A stretch of 64,000 bases of DNA from Alistipes sp. (GTDB lineage Bacteria; Bacteroidota; Bacteroidia; Bacteroidales; Rikenellaceae), in the NCBI GenBank assembly GCA_017937125.1, contig JAGBEH010000012.1, positions 1 through 64,000 of the forward strand, written 5' to 3'. Below are positions 35,062-43,233 of this stretch, piece by piece (position 1 is the stretch's first letter; every line of letters starts with the position of its first letter). The notes beneath the pieces were generated by a model. That model searched no databases, was not told the origin of the DNA, and worked only from the letters and a program-made list of their open reading frames with translations. Position numbers and translations under genes: made by a program.

Positions 35062-37518
35062 ATGAAAAAACTGATTTTTGCGGCTACGATGATGTTGTTC
35101 GGGTTTACTGCTTGCCAGAACGCCGATATCGACGGAATCGCTGCCGGCGGTGAGAGCATAGTTACTTTCTCCGCGACTCTTCCTGCCGAGATGGACGGGA
35201 CCCGCGCCGCAGGCGACGGCACTCAGGTAAACCGTTGCATTATGGAGATATATCTCAACGGCGTTTTGTACGGTCAGCCTTCTGTCGCTGTCATTTCTAA
35301 CAAACAGGCTACGTTCTCCGCACGCCTTATCTCGGGCAAGACCTACGACCTCGTGTTCTGGGCCGATGCCGCAAAGGGTACTACGGCAGAGGATTTCGAG
35401 GACAATCACTATGTTACCTCGTCGCTTACCAATGTCACCGTCAAAGATGCCGATGCGTATAACGGCAACGACGATACGCGCGACGCTTTCTTCGCTACGC
35501 AGCAGCTGTACGTCGAGCAGTCTTCTTCCGTTAATGTCAAGATGTACCGTCCTTTCGGCCAGCTCAACATCAAGACGCTGGACATTCAGGAGGTCAAGGA
35601 TGCCAATATCGCATCCCTCGTCCCGTCGCATGTGTCGATAGCTTTCAAGGACGTTCCTATGGGAATCAACCTCTTGACTGGCGAACTGCTTGAGACGACC
35701 GACGCGATAGTTTACGCGGAGAAATCGGCCGTCATCGACGAGAACGGTACGTTGTCTATGGACTACGTTTTCGCACCCAAGGGTACGGAGCAGTACCTTG
35801 CCGACTTCACTATGTCGTTCTTCAACGCCGAGGGCGGCGAAGCTGCTGCCGACTACGAGTTCACCAACATTCCCTTGCAGCGCAACTACCGCACTAACGT
35901 ATCGGGTAATCTTTTGACCAAGAAGACCGATATCACCGTGGACGTGGTTCCCGATTTCGAGGATGAAGATATAGACTATCCGATTACGGATGTCGTAACC
36001 GTTGCCGAGGCCAACGAGGCGTTGGCGGCAGGCAAGACGATAGTATCGGTAGCCGAGGCTCCGACCGCGGATGCCGAACTCATCCTTCCTCAATCGACTT
36101 CGCCCGTAACGGTATTGCTGCCTGCATTGACCCATAAGCTGACTGTAAAATACTCCGAAGGCGAGGTGAATCCCGAAAAGCTCGATTTGACCATTCCTTC
36201 GGTGGAGGATCTGGAAATCGTAACGCCCAATACCACCGTAACTCTCAACGGTGCTGCATACAATACGGTAAGCGCTTCGACGGCCGATAATACTCTTGTC
36301 GTAAGCGAGGATGTGGTTATCGGGGAATTGACGCTTGTGAAAGGCAATGCCAAACTCTACGGAGAGGTGAAGGCCGTAGTCAGGGCCGCCGGATATAAAG
36401 GTGTGGTCTATCGCTGCTTCGACTCGCAGACGAGCTTCGACAGACTGGTTGCCGACAACGTATCGGGATATGACGAAATCCTCGTCGAGAAACCCGTTGC
36501 TGCCGTCGATGCCAAAAATGCGGCGCTGACCCGTCAGCTGACGGTTGCGGCTCCCGCCACCATCAGCAACCTCAATATCGCCGTCGATTACAAGGGTGCA
36601 TACGGCCTTAAGATCGTCAGCGGCGCCGACAAGGTCGCAATCGACAATTTCGTCGTAAGTTCTACGAAAAACGCCGACCGTACGGCGTGGGTGGAGTGCG
36701 AAAATGCCGACTGTCTTTTCACGAACGGCAAGTTCATCGCTCCGACGCATGTTTCGGACAAATCGGGTCTCAATCTTGTTGCAGCCAGCGGAAAGGCCGA
36801 TATGAAGATAACGTTGGACAATGTCCTCATCAGCTCGTCGTCCGAACTTTTCAATGTAGACAAGACCGAAGATTACGAATATTCCGAAGCGCAGAAATCG
36901 CTTGTACCCGCATATTCGCGCGGTATTACTTTCGGTTTCCTCGGAGGCATCGATGAAACGAAGACTTCCAAGATCAAATTGACGATGAAAAATTCGGCTA
37001 TCGAGGGAGTTTATTACTGCATCAATGTCGTGCCTACCAACTCGACTATCGATGTCGATGTCGATAATTGCGTATTCGACGGCCGTGCTGCCTTGAATCT
37101 TTGGGGCAAGGGAGTCGGTACGTTCAATATCAAGGATTCGAAACTCATAGGCCGCAACTGGTTCGGCGGTCCGACCGAAGAGTTCGCGACGTTGGTTTAT
37201 AACTGGAACAGCCAAAATTTGTCGCAAGAAGCGGCAAATAAATCGGTGGTTTTGGACGGTTGCGACGTAGTGAGCGACAATAATCCCCAGACCGATACCA
37301 ACCGGCAGTATATGGCGTCTATCCGTTCGAGAGAGCATAACAGCCTCGAAATCAAGAACGGTACGATATTCCGCGAGACTGTCAATCCGCGTCTGGACTA
37401 TGCCGTGCAGGTACATTTCCCCGATGCGAATGACGTGGTGTGGGACGATACGTTCGAAATCCGCGGCAAGGAGGGTGCTGCCGTATGCGGCGGTGCTTTG
37501 GTGACCGTTGTCGAATAA
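35062..37518 (+). CDS. fimbrillin-like surface lipoprotein 3 (beta-helix C-terminus)
   Basis: This protein has 818 residues and lipobox Cys18 (GFTAC). The block EMDGTRAAGDGTQVNRC (Arg48) and residues from YRPFGQLNIKTLDIQEV to LTKKTDITVDV match paralogues 1 and 2 almost exactly. The stretch between (about 57-165, IMEIYLNGVLYG to SSSVNVKM) is clearly diverged, so the module itself is a mosaic. The C-terminal 500 residues are again unique. They have VAEANEALAAGKTIVSVAEA (about 313-332) followed by beta-helix-like rungs, for example LKIVSGADKVAIDNFVVSS and VDVDNCVFDGRAALNL. It ends the operon; a terminator follows. Confidence 0.78.
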   Translation: MKKLIFAATMMLFGFTACQNADIDGIAAGGESIVTFSATLPAEMDGTRAAGDGTQVNRCIMEIYLNGVLYGQPSVAVISNKQATFSARLISGKTYDLVFWADAAKGTTAEDFEDNHYVTSSLTNVTVKDADAYNGNDDTRDAFFATQQLYVEQSSSVNVKMYRPFGQLNIKTLDIQEVKDANIASLVPSHVSIAFKDVPMGINLLTGELLETTDAIVYAEKSAVIDENGTLSMDYVFAPKGTEQYLADFTMSFFNAEGGEAAADYEFTNIPLQRNYRTNVSGNLLTKKTDITVDVVPDFEDEDIDYPITDVVTVAEANEALAAGKTIVSVAEAPTADAELILPQSTSPVTVLLPALTHKLTVKYSEGEVNPEKLDLTIPSVEDLEIVTPNTTVTLNGAAYNTVSASTADNTLVVSEDVVIGELTLVKGNAKLYGEVKAVVRAAGYKGVVYRCFDSQTSFDRLVADNVSGYDEILVEKPVAAVDAKNAALTRQLTVAAPATISNLNIAVDYKGAYGLKIVSGADKVAIDNFVVSSTKNADRTAWVECENADCLFTNGKFIAPTHVSDKSGLNLVAASGKADMKITLDNVLISSSSELFNVDKTEDYEYSEAQKSLVPAYSRGITFGFLGGIDETKTSKIKLTMKNSAIEGVYYCINVVPTNSTIDVDVDNCVFDGRAALNLWGKGVGTFNIKDSKLIGRNWFGGPTEEFATLVYNWNSQNLSQEAANKSVVLDGCDVVSDNNPQTDTNRQYMASIRSREHNSLEIKNGTIFRETVNPRLDYAVQVHFPDANDVVWDDTFEIRGKEGAAVCGGALVTVVE

Positions 37519-37541
37519 CCTTGTCATTGCTTTGCAGAATC

Positions 37542-37578
37542 GGTCTCCCGTCTCTCAAGAGGCGGGAGGCCGTGTTTT
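37542..37578 (+). terminator. terminator of the fimbria-like operon
   Basis: GGTCTCCCGTCT pairs with AGGCGGGAGGCC, allowing G-U pairs, and TTTT follows. Confidence 0.75.
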
Positions 37579-37672
37579 AAGTGGATGACCGCGGCCGCAG
37601 CGGGGACTGCTCGTGCAGGCTTCGGTGGCTGTTATGGGCGGGTTCGGAATGTGTAAGGACAGGTTCGGGGTG

Positions 37673-37703
37673 TTTGCTTTTTGAATATAACTTGTTAATT
37701 TTG
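37673..37703 (+). promoter_or_regulatory. Bacteroidota-type promoter of the esterase gene
   Basis: TTTG (37673-37676), a 19-base spacer and TAATTTTG (37696-37703) match the consensus fully. The predicted leader to the ATG at 37875 is about 165 bases; I see no known riboswitch in it. It accounts for most of the 356-base gap after the operon. Confidence 0.75.
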
Positions 37704-37874
37704 TAATCGATGAGATTGCGTTCGGGGCTTATTGACCGTTTGCGGCATAATCGGCGGGCAGCCGAAAGGATGCGAAAACGATGAACCTTTTCGATAAGCC
37801 GAGGGCAGAGCCGAACTTGTTCGGGCCGTGCCGGGCTCCGAGATGTGTAAAAAATGGGAAATATTTGCAAGACT

Positions 37875-38807
37875 ATGAAAATTAAAATGTTGCTGTTTTT
37901 AGCGTTTATGTTTGCGGCCGTATCGGCATCCGCAGGCCCTGCCGCAGGCGCCGCGTTGAAAAAAGAGATGCGCACTACGCCGTCGGGGCGGGAATACGTA
38001 TGCGGATTGAGCGAAGAGACTATGCGGCATCAGGGTCTGCTCCGCAAGTTCTTTCTTTATATGCCCGAGAACCTCGGGGACGGCGCTCCGCTGATTGTCG
38101 TCCTGCACGGTTACGGCGGCAAGGCCGATCCCGAGCGTTACGATTTCTCCCGCATAGCCGACAGGTACGGGGTAGCGGTCTGTTATCCGCAAGGCGAAAA
38201 GAACGGCATCGGCAAAACGGGCTGGAACGTAGGCTACGATTCGCAGAAGGATATGAAGACCGATGACGTGGATTTTGTTTGCAGTCTTGCGCGGCATCTT
38301 CAGAAAAAGTACGGATTGAGCCGTCGCAACACTTTCTGCACGGGATTTTCCAACGGCGGCGACATATGTTACCAGATAGCTTTCGAGCGCCCCGAGGTAT
38401 TCGCGGCGCTGGCGCCTGTCGGAGGCTTGACTTTCGAGTGGGTCTATCGGACGAAGAGCGCGAAAAGGCCTGTGGCCATATGCGAGATCCACGGCACGGC
38501 CGACAAGGTGTCGATGTGGAACGGCGATTCGGAGAATACGGGCGGCTGGGGCAGGTACATAGCCGTAGAGCAGGCCGTAGGTTATTGGGCGGCCGCAAAC
38601 AGATGCACGCACGTGATTACCGAAGAGGTTGCGCCGCGCGACCCGCAGAAAAGCCGCCGCACGCTGCTGCACCGCTATGTCGGCGGTACGGACGGCAAGG
38701 AGGTGTGGCTCTACGAGATCATCGGCGGCAAACATTCGTGGGGCGACAAAGACATCGACACGACGGCCGAAATATGGAGGTTCTTCAGCAACTATTTGAG
38801 CGAGTGA
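37875..38807 (+). CDS. secreted alpha/beta-hydrolase esterase (PHB-depolymerase / LpqC type)
   Basis: This 310-residue esterase has signal peptide MKIKMLLFLAFMFAAVSASA. The oxyanion segment VVLHGYGG is at about residues 74-81 and the nucleophile Ser in GFSNGG near 155-160. An Asp (about residue 211, EIHGTADKVSMWNG) and the late His in GGKHSWG complete the likely triad. The family contains polyhydroxybutyrate depolymerases and feruloyl or acetyl-xylan esterases. In a gut Bacteroidales a plant-polymer or acyl-ester substrate is more likely than PHB, but no polysaccharide-utilisation genes are adjacent. The ATG at 37875 begins the signal peptide; an upstream in-frame ATG at 37854 is less likely. 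Confidence 0.85.
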   Translation: MKIKMLLFLAFMFAAVSASAGPAAGAALKKEMRTTPSGREYVCGLSEETMRHQGLLRKFFLYMPENLGDGAPLIVVLHGYGGKADPERYDFSRIADRYGVAVCYPQGEKNGIGKTGWNVGYDSQKDMKTDDVDFVCSLARHLQKKYGLSRRNTFCTGFSNGGDICYQIAFERPEVFAALAPVGGLTFEWVYRTKSAKRPVAICEIHGTADKVSMWNGDSENTGGWGRYIAVEQAVGYWAAANRCTHVITEEVAPRDPQKSRRTLLHRYVGGTDGKEVWLYEIIGGKHSWGDKDIDTTAEIWRFFSNYLSE

Positions 38808-38988
38808 TTTTCGGTTGAGTGAGGGTTTGCGGATATTCGAGGCCTGCCCGAAACGTGTCGGGAGCCGTTCGAGATGTGTCCGAAACGGAAAAAGGGGAGG
38901 TTTCGCTGCGAAAGTGTTATGGGATTCAGGGCTTTCGTATACGTATCGCGATTCCTCCCCCTTTTCGTATTCGCTCGCTCGCGGACAC

Positions 38989-39218
38989 AAAAACGGGCGC
39001 GGTGTCAGCTCCTTTGGATAGGTCTTGGGAACCATTGCACGGAACTGTCCTGCGCCCTTGTCTGTCCCGTTCACAATAGAGCGGGACATGTACAAGGACT
39101 GACAACATTTATACCGTGCATAACAACCCCCGAAGGGGCTCCCAAGTAATCCAAAGGTATAAAGAGTTGTTTACCCTTTATAAATCTGATATGTTTGCGG
39201 CTTTACGCCGTATCATTC
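38989..39218 (-). ncRNA. structured non-coding RNA, 6S-like rod
   Basis: The 38808-39585 gap has no gene but holds a nested rod of perfect stems: CCTTTGGAT (39011-39019) with 39149-39157; CTTGGGA (39024-39030) with 39140-39146; TGCACGG (39036-39042) with 39114-39120; CCTTGT (39056-39061) with 39092-39097; TGTCCCG (39063-39069) with 39082-39088. A small CCCC-GGGG hairpin (39127-39138) sits in the large internal loop. A full Bacteroidota promoter on the minus strand (39224-39253) points into it, and TTTTT on the minus strand at 38993-38989 could end it. Length about 230 bases. The shape resembles 6S RNA, but the bubble hairpin lies on the 5' arm rather than the 3' arm known in E. coli, so identity is uncertain. 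Confidence 0.6.
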
Positions 39219-39223
39219 CGTTG

Positions 39224-39253
39224 CAAATATAATAAAAAAGTAACTATATACAA
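39224..39253 (-). promoter_or_regulatory. promoter of the structured RNA
   Basis: On the minus strand TTG (39253-39251), a 19-base spacer and TATATTTG (39231-39224) match the consensus. It drives transcription away from the DPP7 gene and into the hairpin-rich segment. Confidence 0.75.
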
Positions 39254-39365
39254 CTTTCCGCCGAATCGATTTCAATAATCGGGTTTCGCTACCGACGGTC
39301 GGGTCGCTCGCGGCGGAGCCGCGTTTGCAGATTCGACCTCCCCCCGACTGCGGCAGCAGGTGTGG

Positions 39366-39446
39366 GCAATCGCTTGCGGATTGCCGAGCCGCCACGGCAG
39401 AAACGGCGCTTGCGCCGTAGACCCCGCCTCAGGCAGGGGCTTTCGG
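39366..39446 (+). repeat. dispersed intergenic repeat, copy B
   Basis: It begins GCAATCGCTTGCGGATTGC, then CGAGCCGCC, CAGAAACG and finally GGCTTTCGG, paralleling copy A at 5808-5875. The central part differs and carries a CGGCGCTTGCGCCG hairpin. Confidence 0.6.
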
Positions 39447-39509
39447 TTTCAACGCTTCTGCATTGTGATGCATTGTTATGCGAGTTCGTATAACCCTCCC
39501 CGCGGAAAT

Positions 39510-39541
39510 TTTGCATTTCCGAATATAACTTCTTAATTTTG
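39510..39541 (+). promoter_or_regulatory. Bacteroidota-type promoter of the S46 peptidase
   Basis: TTTG (39510-39513), 20 bases, TAATTTTG (39534-39541). The expected start is near 39548, about 38 bases ahead of the chosen ATG. Confidence 0.75.
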
Positions 39542-39585
39542 TCGTTCACGGCGACGGACACGTGTCCGTCCTAATGAAATCGGAT

Positions 39586-41697
39586 ATGAAAAAAGTTCTC
39601 TCAACCCTGCTTGCCGCCTGCGTTGTCTTCACGGCTGCGGCCGACGAAGGTATGTGGCTGTTGCCCTATCTTCAGAAAATGAATATCAAGGATATGCGCT
39701 CGAAAGGGTGCAAACTCTCGGCCGACGATATATATTCGGTCGATAAATCGTCGCTCAAGGACGCGATCGTGATTTTCGGCGGCGGCTGTACGGGCGAAAT
39801 CGTCTCGCCCAACGGCCTGCTTTTCACGAATCACCACTGCGGCTACGGCTCCATTCAGGAGTTGTCGTCGGTGGAGCACGACTACCTCAAATACGGATTC
39901 TGGGCGCAGTCCGATGCCGAGGAGATTCCCGCTCCGGGGCTTAAGGTGCGTTTTATCCGCAAGATCGCCGACGTTACGGCCGAAATTCTCGGCAACGTTC
40001 CCTCGACGGCGGGCGAAGCCGAACGCCAAGGCATAGTGAACGAAAATATCAAGGCGCTGCAAAAGCGTATGTTCGAGGAGAACCCCGACAAGGAGTGCAT
40101 CGTGCGTCCGTTTTTCGGTAACAACCAGTATTTCTCGTTCGTTATGGAGGTGTACGAAGACGTCCGTCTGGTGGGTACGCCGCCCAGCTCGATAGGCAAG
40201 TTCGGCGGCGAGACCGACAACTGGATGTGGCCGCGCCACACGGGTGACTTCTCGGTGTTCAGGGTATATGCGGACAAGGACAACAAGCCTGCCGCCTACT
40301 CGCCCGAGAACGTGCCTTTGCGTACCGACAAGTATCTGAAAGTGTCGCTCAAGGGTTACGACGAGGGTGATTTCGCTATGGTTATGGGCTTCCCCGGTTC
40401 GACCAAGCGCTATATGACCTCGTACGAAATCGACGATATGCTGAACGTCTCGAACCCCAACCGCATATTCATCCGCGGCGAGCGTCAGAAGATACTCAAG
40501 GAGGATATGGCTGCGAGCGACAAGGTGCGCATTCAGTATGCCTCGAAATACGCCCGCTCGTCGAACTATTGGAAAAACTCTATCGGTATGTCGCGCGGCG
40601 TGAAGAAGCTCGGCGTAAAGGCGAAAAAAGAGGCGCAGGAGGCCGAGTTCCAAGCGTGGGCCGACCGTCAGCCCGAAACCCGCTATGCCGAGGCGCTGCC
40701 GCTTATCCGCGAGTCCGTAACGGCGTCGTCGGCAGTGAACCACGACCGCCAGTATCTGGCCGAAGCGTTCCTGACCTCCGTGGAGCTGTTGATGCCTGCG
40801 CGTTCGCTGATGTCGAAAGACGAGATAGGCGATGTCGGGGCGGCCAAAAAGGCTTTCGCCGACTGGTACAAGGATTTCAACGAGCCGACGGACCGTAAGG
40901 TGGCGAAACGTATGCTTGCAATCGCGCGCGAGAATATGAAGACCCTGCCGTCGTTCTATGCCGAGATAGTGGACAAGGATTTCGGCGGCGATACTGATGC
41001 TTTCGTCGATTACCTGTACGACAACTCGATTTTCGCATCCGAAGAGAAGGTTATGGCGCTGTTGGATGACTTCTCGGCCGAGAAGGTCGCCGCCGACCCC
41101 GCCGTGCCCGTTGCCAAGTCGGTGACGGATATGTACCGCTCGCTTTCGGAGCAGGCGGCCGCGTATACGGAGAAGTACGGCGAGGGGCACAGGTTCTATA
41201 TCGACGGCCTTATGCGTATGAAACCCGAAAAGGCGTGGGCGTCGGATGCCAACTTCACGATTCGTCTGACATACGGGCAGGTGCTGCCCTATAACCCGCA
41301 GGACGGCGTGAAATACAACTATTACACCACCCTCAAGGGGGTTATGGAGAAGGAGGATCCCTCGAATCCGACGGAGTTCACCGTGCCCGAGAAGCTGAAG
41401 GAGCTTTATGCCGCGCGCGACTACGGACAGTATGCCGACCGTCGGGGCGAGCTGCCCGTTGCGTTTCTTTCGAACCTCGACATTACGGGCGGAAACTCGG
41501 GCTCGCCGATACTCAATTCGCGCGGCGAGCTGATAGGTCTTGCTTTCGACGGCAACTGGGAAGCTATGTCGGGCGACATAGCGTTCGAACCCGAATTGCA
41601 GCGCTGCATAGGCGTGGATGTGCGTTATGTGCTGTTCGTTATCGACAAGTTCGCGGGCGCGGGCCGTCTGCTCGACGAGATGACGATAGTGAAGTAG
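39586..41697 (+). CDS. S46 family dipeptidyl-peptidase, DPP7-type
   Basis: This secreted serine exopeptidase of 703 residues releases dipeptides from the N-termini of oligopeptides in the periplasm, feeding amino acid fermentation. Signal peptide MKKVLSTLLAACVVFTAAA. The chymotrypsin-like core holds the catalytic His in FTNHHCGYGS (about residues 80-89) and the nucleophile Ser in TGGNSGSP (about 627-634). The residue 18 positions after that Ser is Gly (AFDGNWEAMSGD). In characterised Porphyromonas enzymes Gly here marks DPP7 (hydrophobic P1), while Arg marks DPP11 (acidic P1). I therefore predict DPP7 specificity. The ATG at 39586 starts the signal peptide; in-frame upstream starts exist. Confidence 0.92.
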   Translation: MKKVLSTLLAACVVFTAAADEGMWLLPYLQKMNIKDMRSKGCKLSADDIYSVDKSSLKDAIVIFGGGCTGEIVSPNGLLFTNHHCGYGSIQELSSVEHDYLKYGFWAQSDAEEIPAPGLKVRFIRKIADVTAEILGNVPSTAGEAERQGIVNENIKALQKRMFEENPDKECIVRPFFGNNQYFSFVMEVYEDVRLVGTPPSSIGKFGGETDNWMWPRHTGDFSVFRVYADKDNKPAAYSPENVPLRTDKYLKVSLKGYDEGDFAMVMGFPGSTKRYMTSYEIDDMLNVSNPNRIFIRGERQKILKEDMAASDKVRIQYASKYARSSNYWKNSIGMSRGVKKLGVKAKKEAQEAEFQAWADRQPETRYAEALPLIRESVTASSAVNHDRQYLAEAFLTSVELLMPARSLMSKDEIGDVGAAKKAFADWYKDFNEPTDRKVAKRMLAIARENMKTLPSFYAEIVDKDFGGDTDAFVDYLYDNSIFASEEKVMALLDDFSAEKVAADPAVPVAKSVTDMYRSLSEQAAAYTEKYGEGHRFYIDGLMRMKPEKAWASDANFTIRLTYGQVLPYNPQDGVKYNYYTTLKGVMEKEDPSNPTEFTVPEKLKELYAARDYGQYADRRGELPVAFLSNLDITGGNSGSPILNSRGELIGLAFDGNWEAMSGDIAFEPELQRCIGVDVRYVLFVIDKFAGAGRLLDEMTIVK

Positions 41698-41874
41698 GGG
41701 AGTGACGCAATCGTGCACTCGGCTATGTCGCGACCGCTGCGTTCGTCGTGTATGTTTCGGTCGGTGCAGCCGCCGACATAGGCAAGGCGGGGGTTCGCCG
41801 CGGGCGGCACGACCGTCGGTAGCGAGAGCCGAGTATTATAACCGATTAGTGTAAAGTCGTATACGGTTACCTTG

Positions 41875-41914
41875 AAAAATATCGCCGCGGATTTGCGTCC
41901 GCGGCGATATTTTT
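41875..41914. terminator. strong two-way terminator between S46 peptidase and folC
   Basis: A perfect 17-base stem starting AAAAATATCGCCGCGGA (41875-41891) pairs with 41898-41914 around a six-base loop, giving A-run and T-run flanks for both directions. Confidence 0.9.
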
Positions 41915-41932
41915 CGCATTGCGTCGGGCCCG

Positions 41933-43222
41933 TTACAGGGCCTCGGCCACGACGAACGTGCTGCCGCCGACGAATATGGTGTCGTCGGCCGTCGCGAGTT
42001 CGCGCGCACGTGCTAAAGCCTCGCCGACGCTCCCTGCGGTTTCGCCCTGCAAGCCGTATTGCGTGGCTTTCGTCGCCAGCGCGTCGGCATCCACCGCCCT
42101 CTCGACATCCGCACGGGTGAAGATATAGTAGGCATCGGCGGGGAACATCGGCAGTATCTCGTCGATATTCTTGTCTTTGGCGAACCCTATCACGCAGTAG
42201 AGACGGTTGCATTTCAGCCCTTTGAGCTGCTCGGTTACATATTTGAGACCGTGCGCGTTGTGCCCCGTGTCGCAGATCACGCGCGGAGATTCGCCTATGG
42301 TCTGCCAACGTCCGCGCAAACCCGTTGTCGCCGCTGCTTCGCATATTCCGTTCATAAAGGCGCGGCGGCTGATTGTAAGCGGCGTCTCTTCGTGGAGGAA
42401 GTCGGCCACGGCGCAGGCCGTTATCACGTTGCGGCGCTGGTATTCGCCCGCCAGATCGAGCAGTATGGGGAATGTGTGGCCGTCGCGATGGCGAATGACC
42501 TCGAAAAACTGTTTGTCGCCCTCGGGGTGTTGTTGCGTCACTCCGCAGACGCTTTCGGCATATATGACTTTCGATTTCAGGGCGGCGGCCGTCTGCTCGA
42601 AGACATCGTTGTAGGCTTCGTTGCGTTCGCCGATTATCACGGGGATGCTCTTTTTGATGATGCCCGCCTTTTCGGCCGCGATTTCGGGCAATGTGCCGCC
42701 CAATAGAGCGGTATGTTCCAGTCCTACGTTGGTCACCACGCTGACTATGGGCGTTATAAGGTTCGTCGCGTCGAGACGCCCGCCGAGCCCCGTCTCTATG
42801 ACCGCCACCTCGACATCGCTCTGTGCGAAGTAGTCGAACGCCAGTGCGGCCGTCATCTCGAAGAACGACAACCCTGATTCGAGCATCGCGTCGTGGTGCT
42901 TGTCCACGAAGTTCACCACCTTGAGCTTGGATACCATCTCGCCGTCTACGCGGATGCGTTCGCGGAAATCCTGCAAGTGGGGCGAAGTGAACAGTCCCGT
43001 GCGGTAGCCTGCCGACTGCAATACCGACGCTATCATATGCGATACGGAGCCTTTGCCGTTCGTGCCCGCGACGTGTACGGTGAAGTAGTTGCGCTGGGGG
43101 TTGCCCAACAGACGGCAGAACTCGGTGATGCGTTCGAGCCCCGGCTTGTAGGCGCATACGCCCTTCTCCTGAAACGAGGGCATCGCCGAAAAGAGGAATT
43201 CGAGAGTTTGGTTGTAATTCAT
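41933..43222 (-). CDS. folC: dihydrofolate synthase / folylpolyglutamate synthase
   Basis: FolC adds glutamate to dihydropteroate and to folates, retaining them in the cell. The 429-residue protein is a Mur-ligase-fold enzyme: the P-loop AGTNGKGSVSHM is at about residues 49-60, TSPHLQDFRERI at about 76-87, VIETGLGGRLDATN near 144-157, and the C-terminal ligase domain includes DTGHNAHGLKYV. The start ATG at 43222 follows the lnt stop region by 11 bases, so lnt and folC are co-transcribed leftward. Confidence 0.95.
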   Translation of the reverse strand: MNYNQTLEFLFSAMPSFQEKGVCAYKPGLERITEFCRLLGNPQRNYFTVHVAGTNGKGSVSHMIASVLQSAGYRTGLFTSPHLQDFRERIRVDGEMVSKLKVVNFVDKHHDAMLESGLSFFEMTAALAFDYFAQSDVEVAVIETGLGGRLDATNLITPIVSVVTNVGLEHTALLGGTLPEIAAEKAGIIKKSIPVIIGERNEAYNDVFEQTAAALKSKVIYAESVCGVTQQHPEGDKQFFEVIRHRDGHTFPILLDLAGEYQRRNVITACAVADFLHEETPLTISRRAFMNGICEAAATTGLRGRWQTIGESPRVICDTGHNAHGLKYVTEQLKGLKCNRLYCVIGFAKDKNIDEILPMFPADAYYIFTRADVERAVDADALATKATQYGLQGETAGSVGEALARARELATADDTIFVGGSTFVVAEAL

Positions 43223-43233
43223 ATGCGAGAGAT

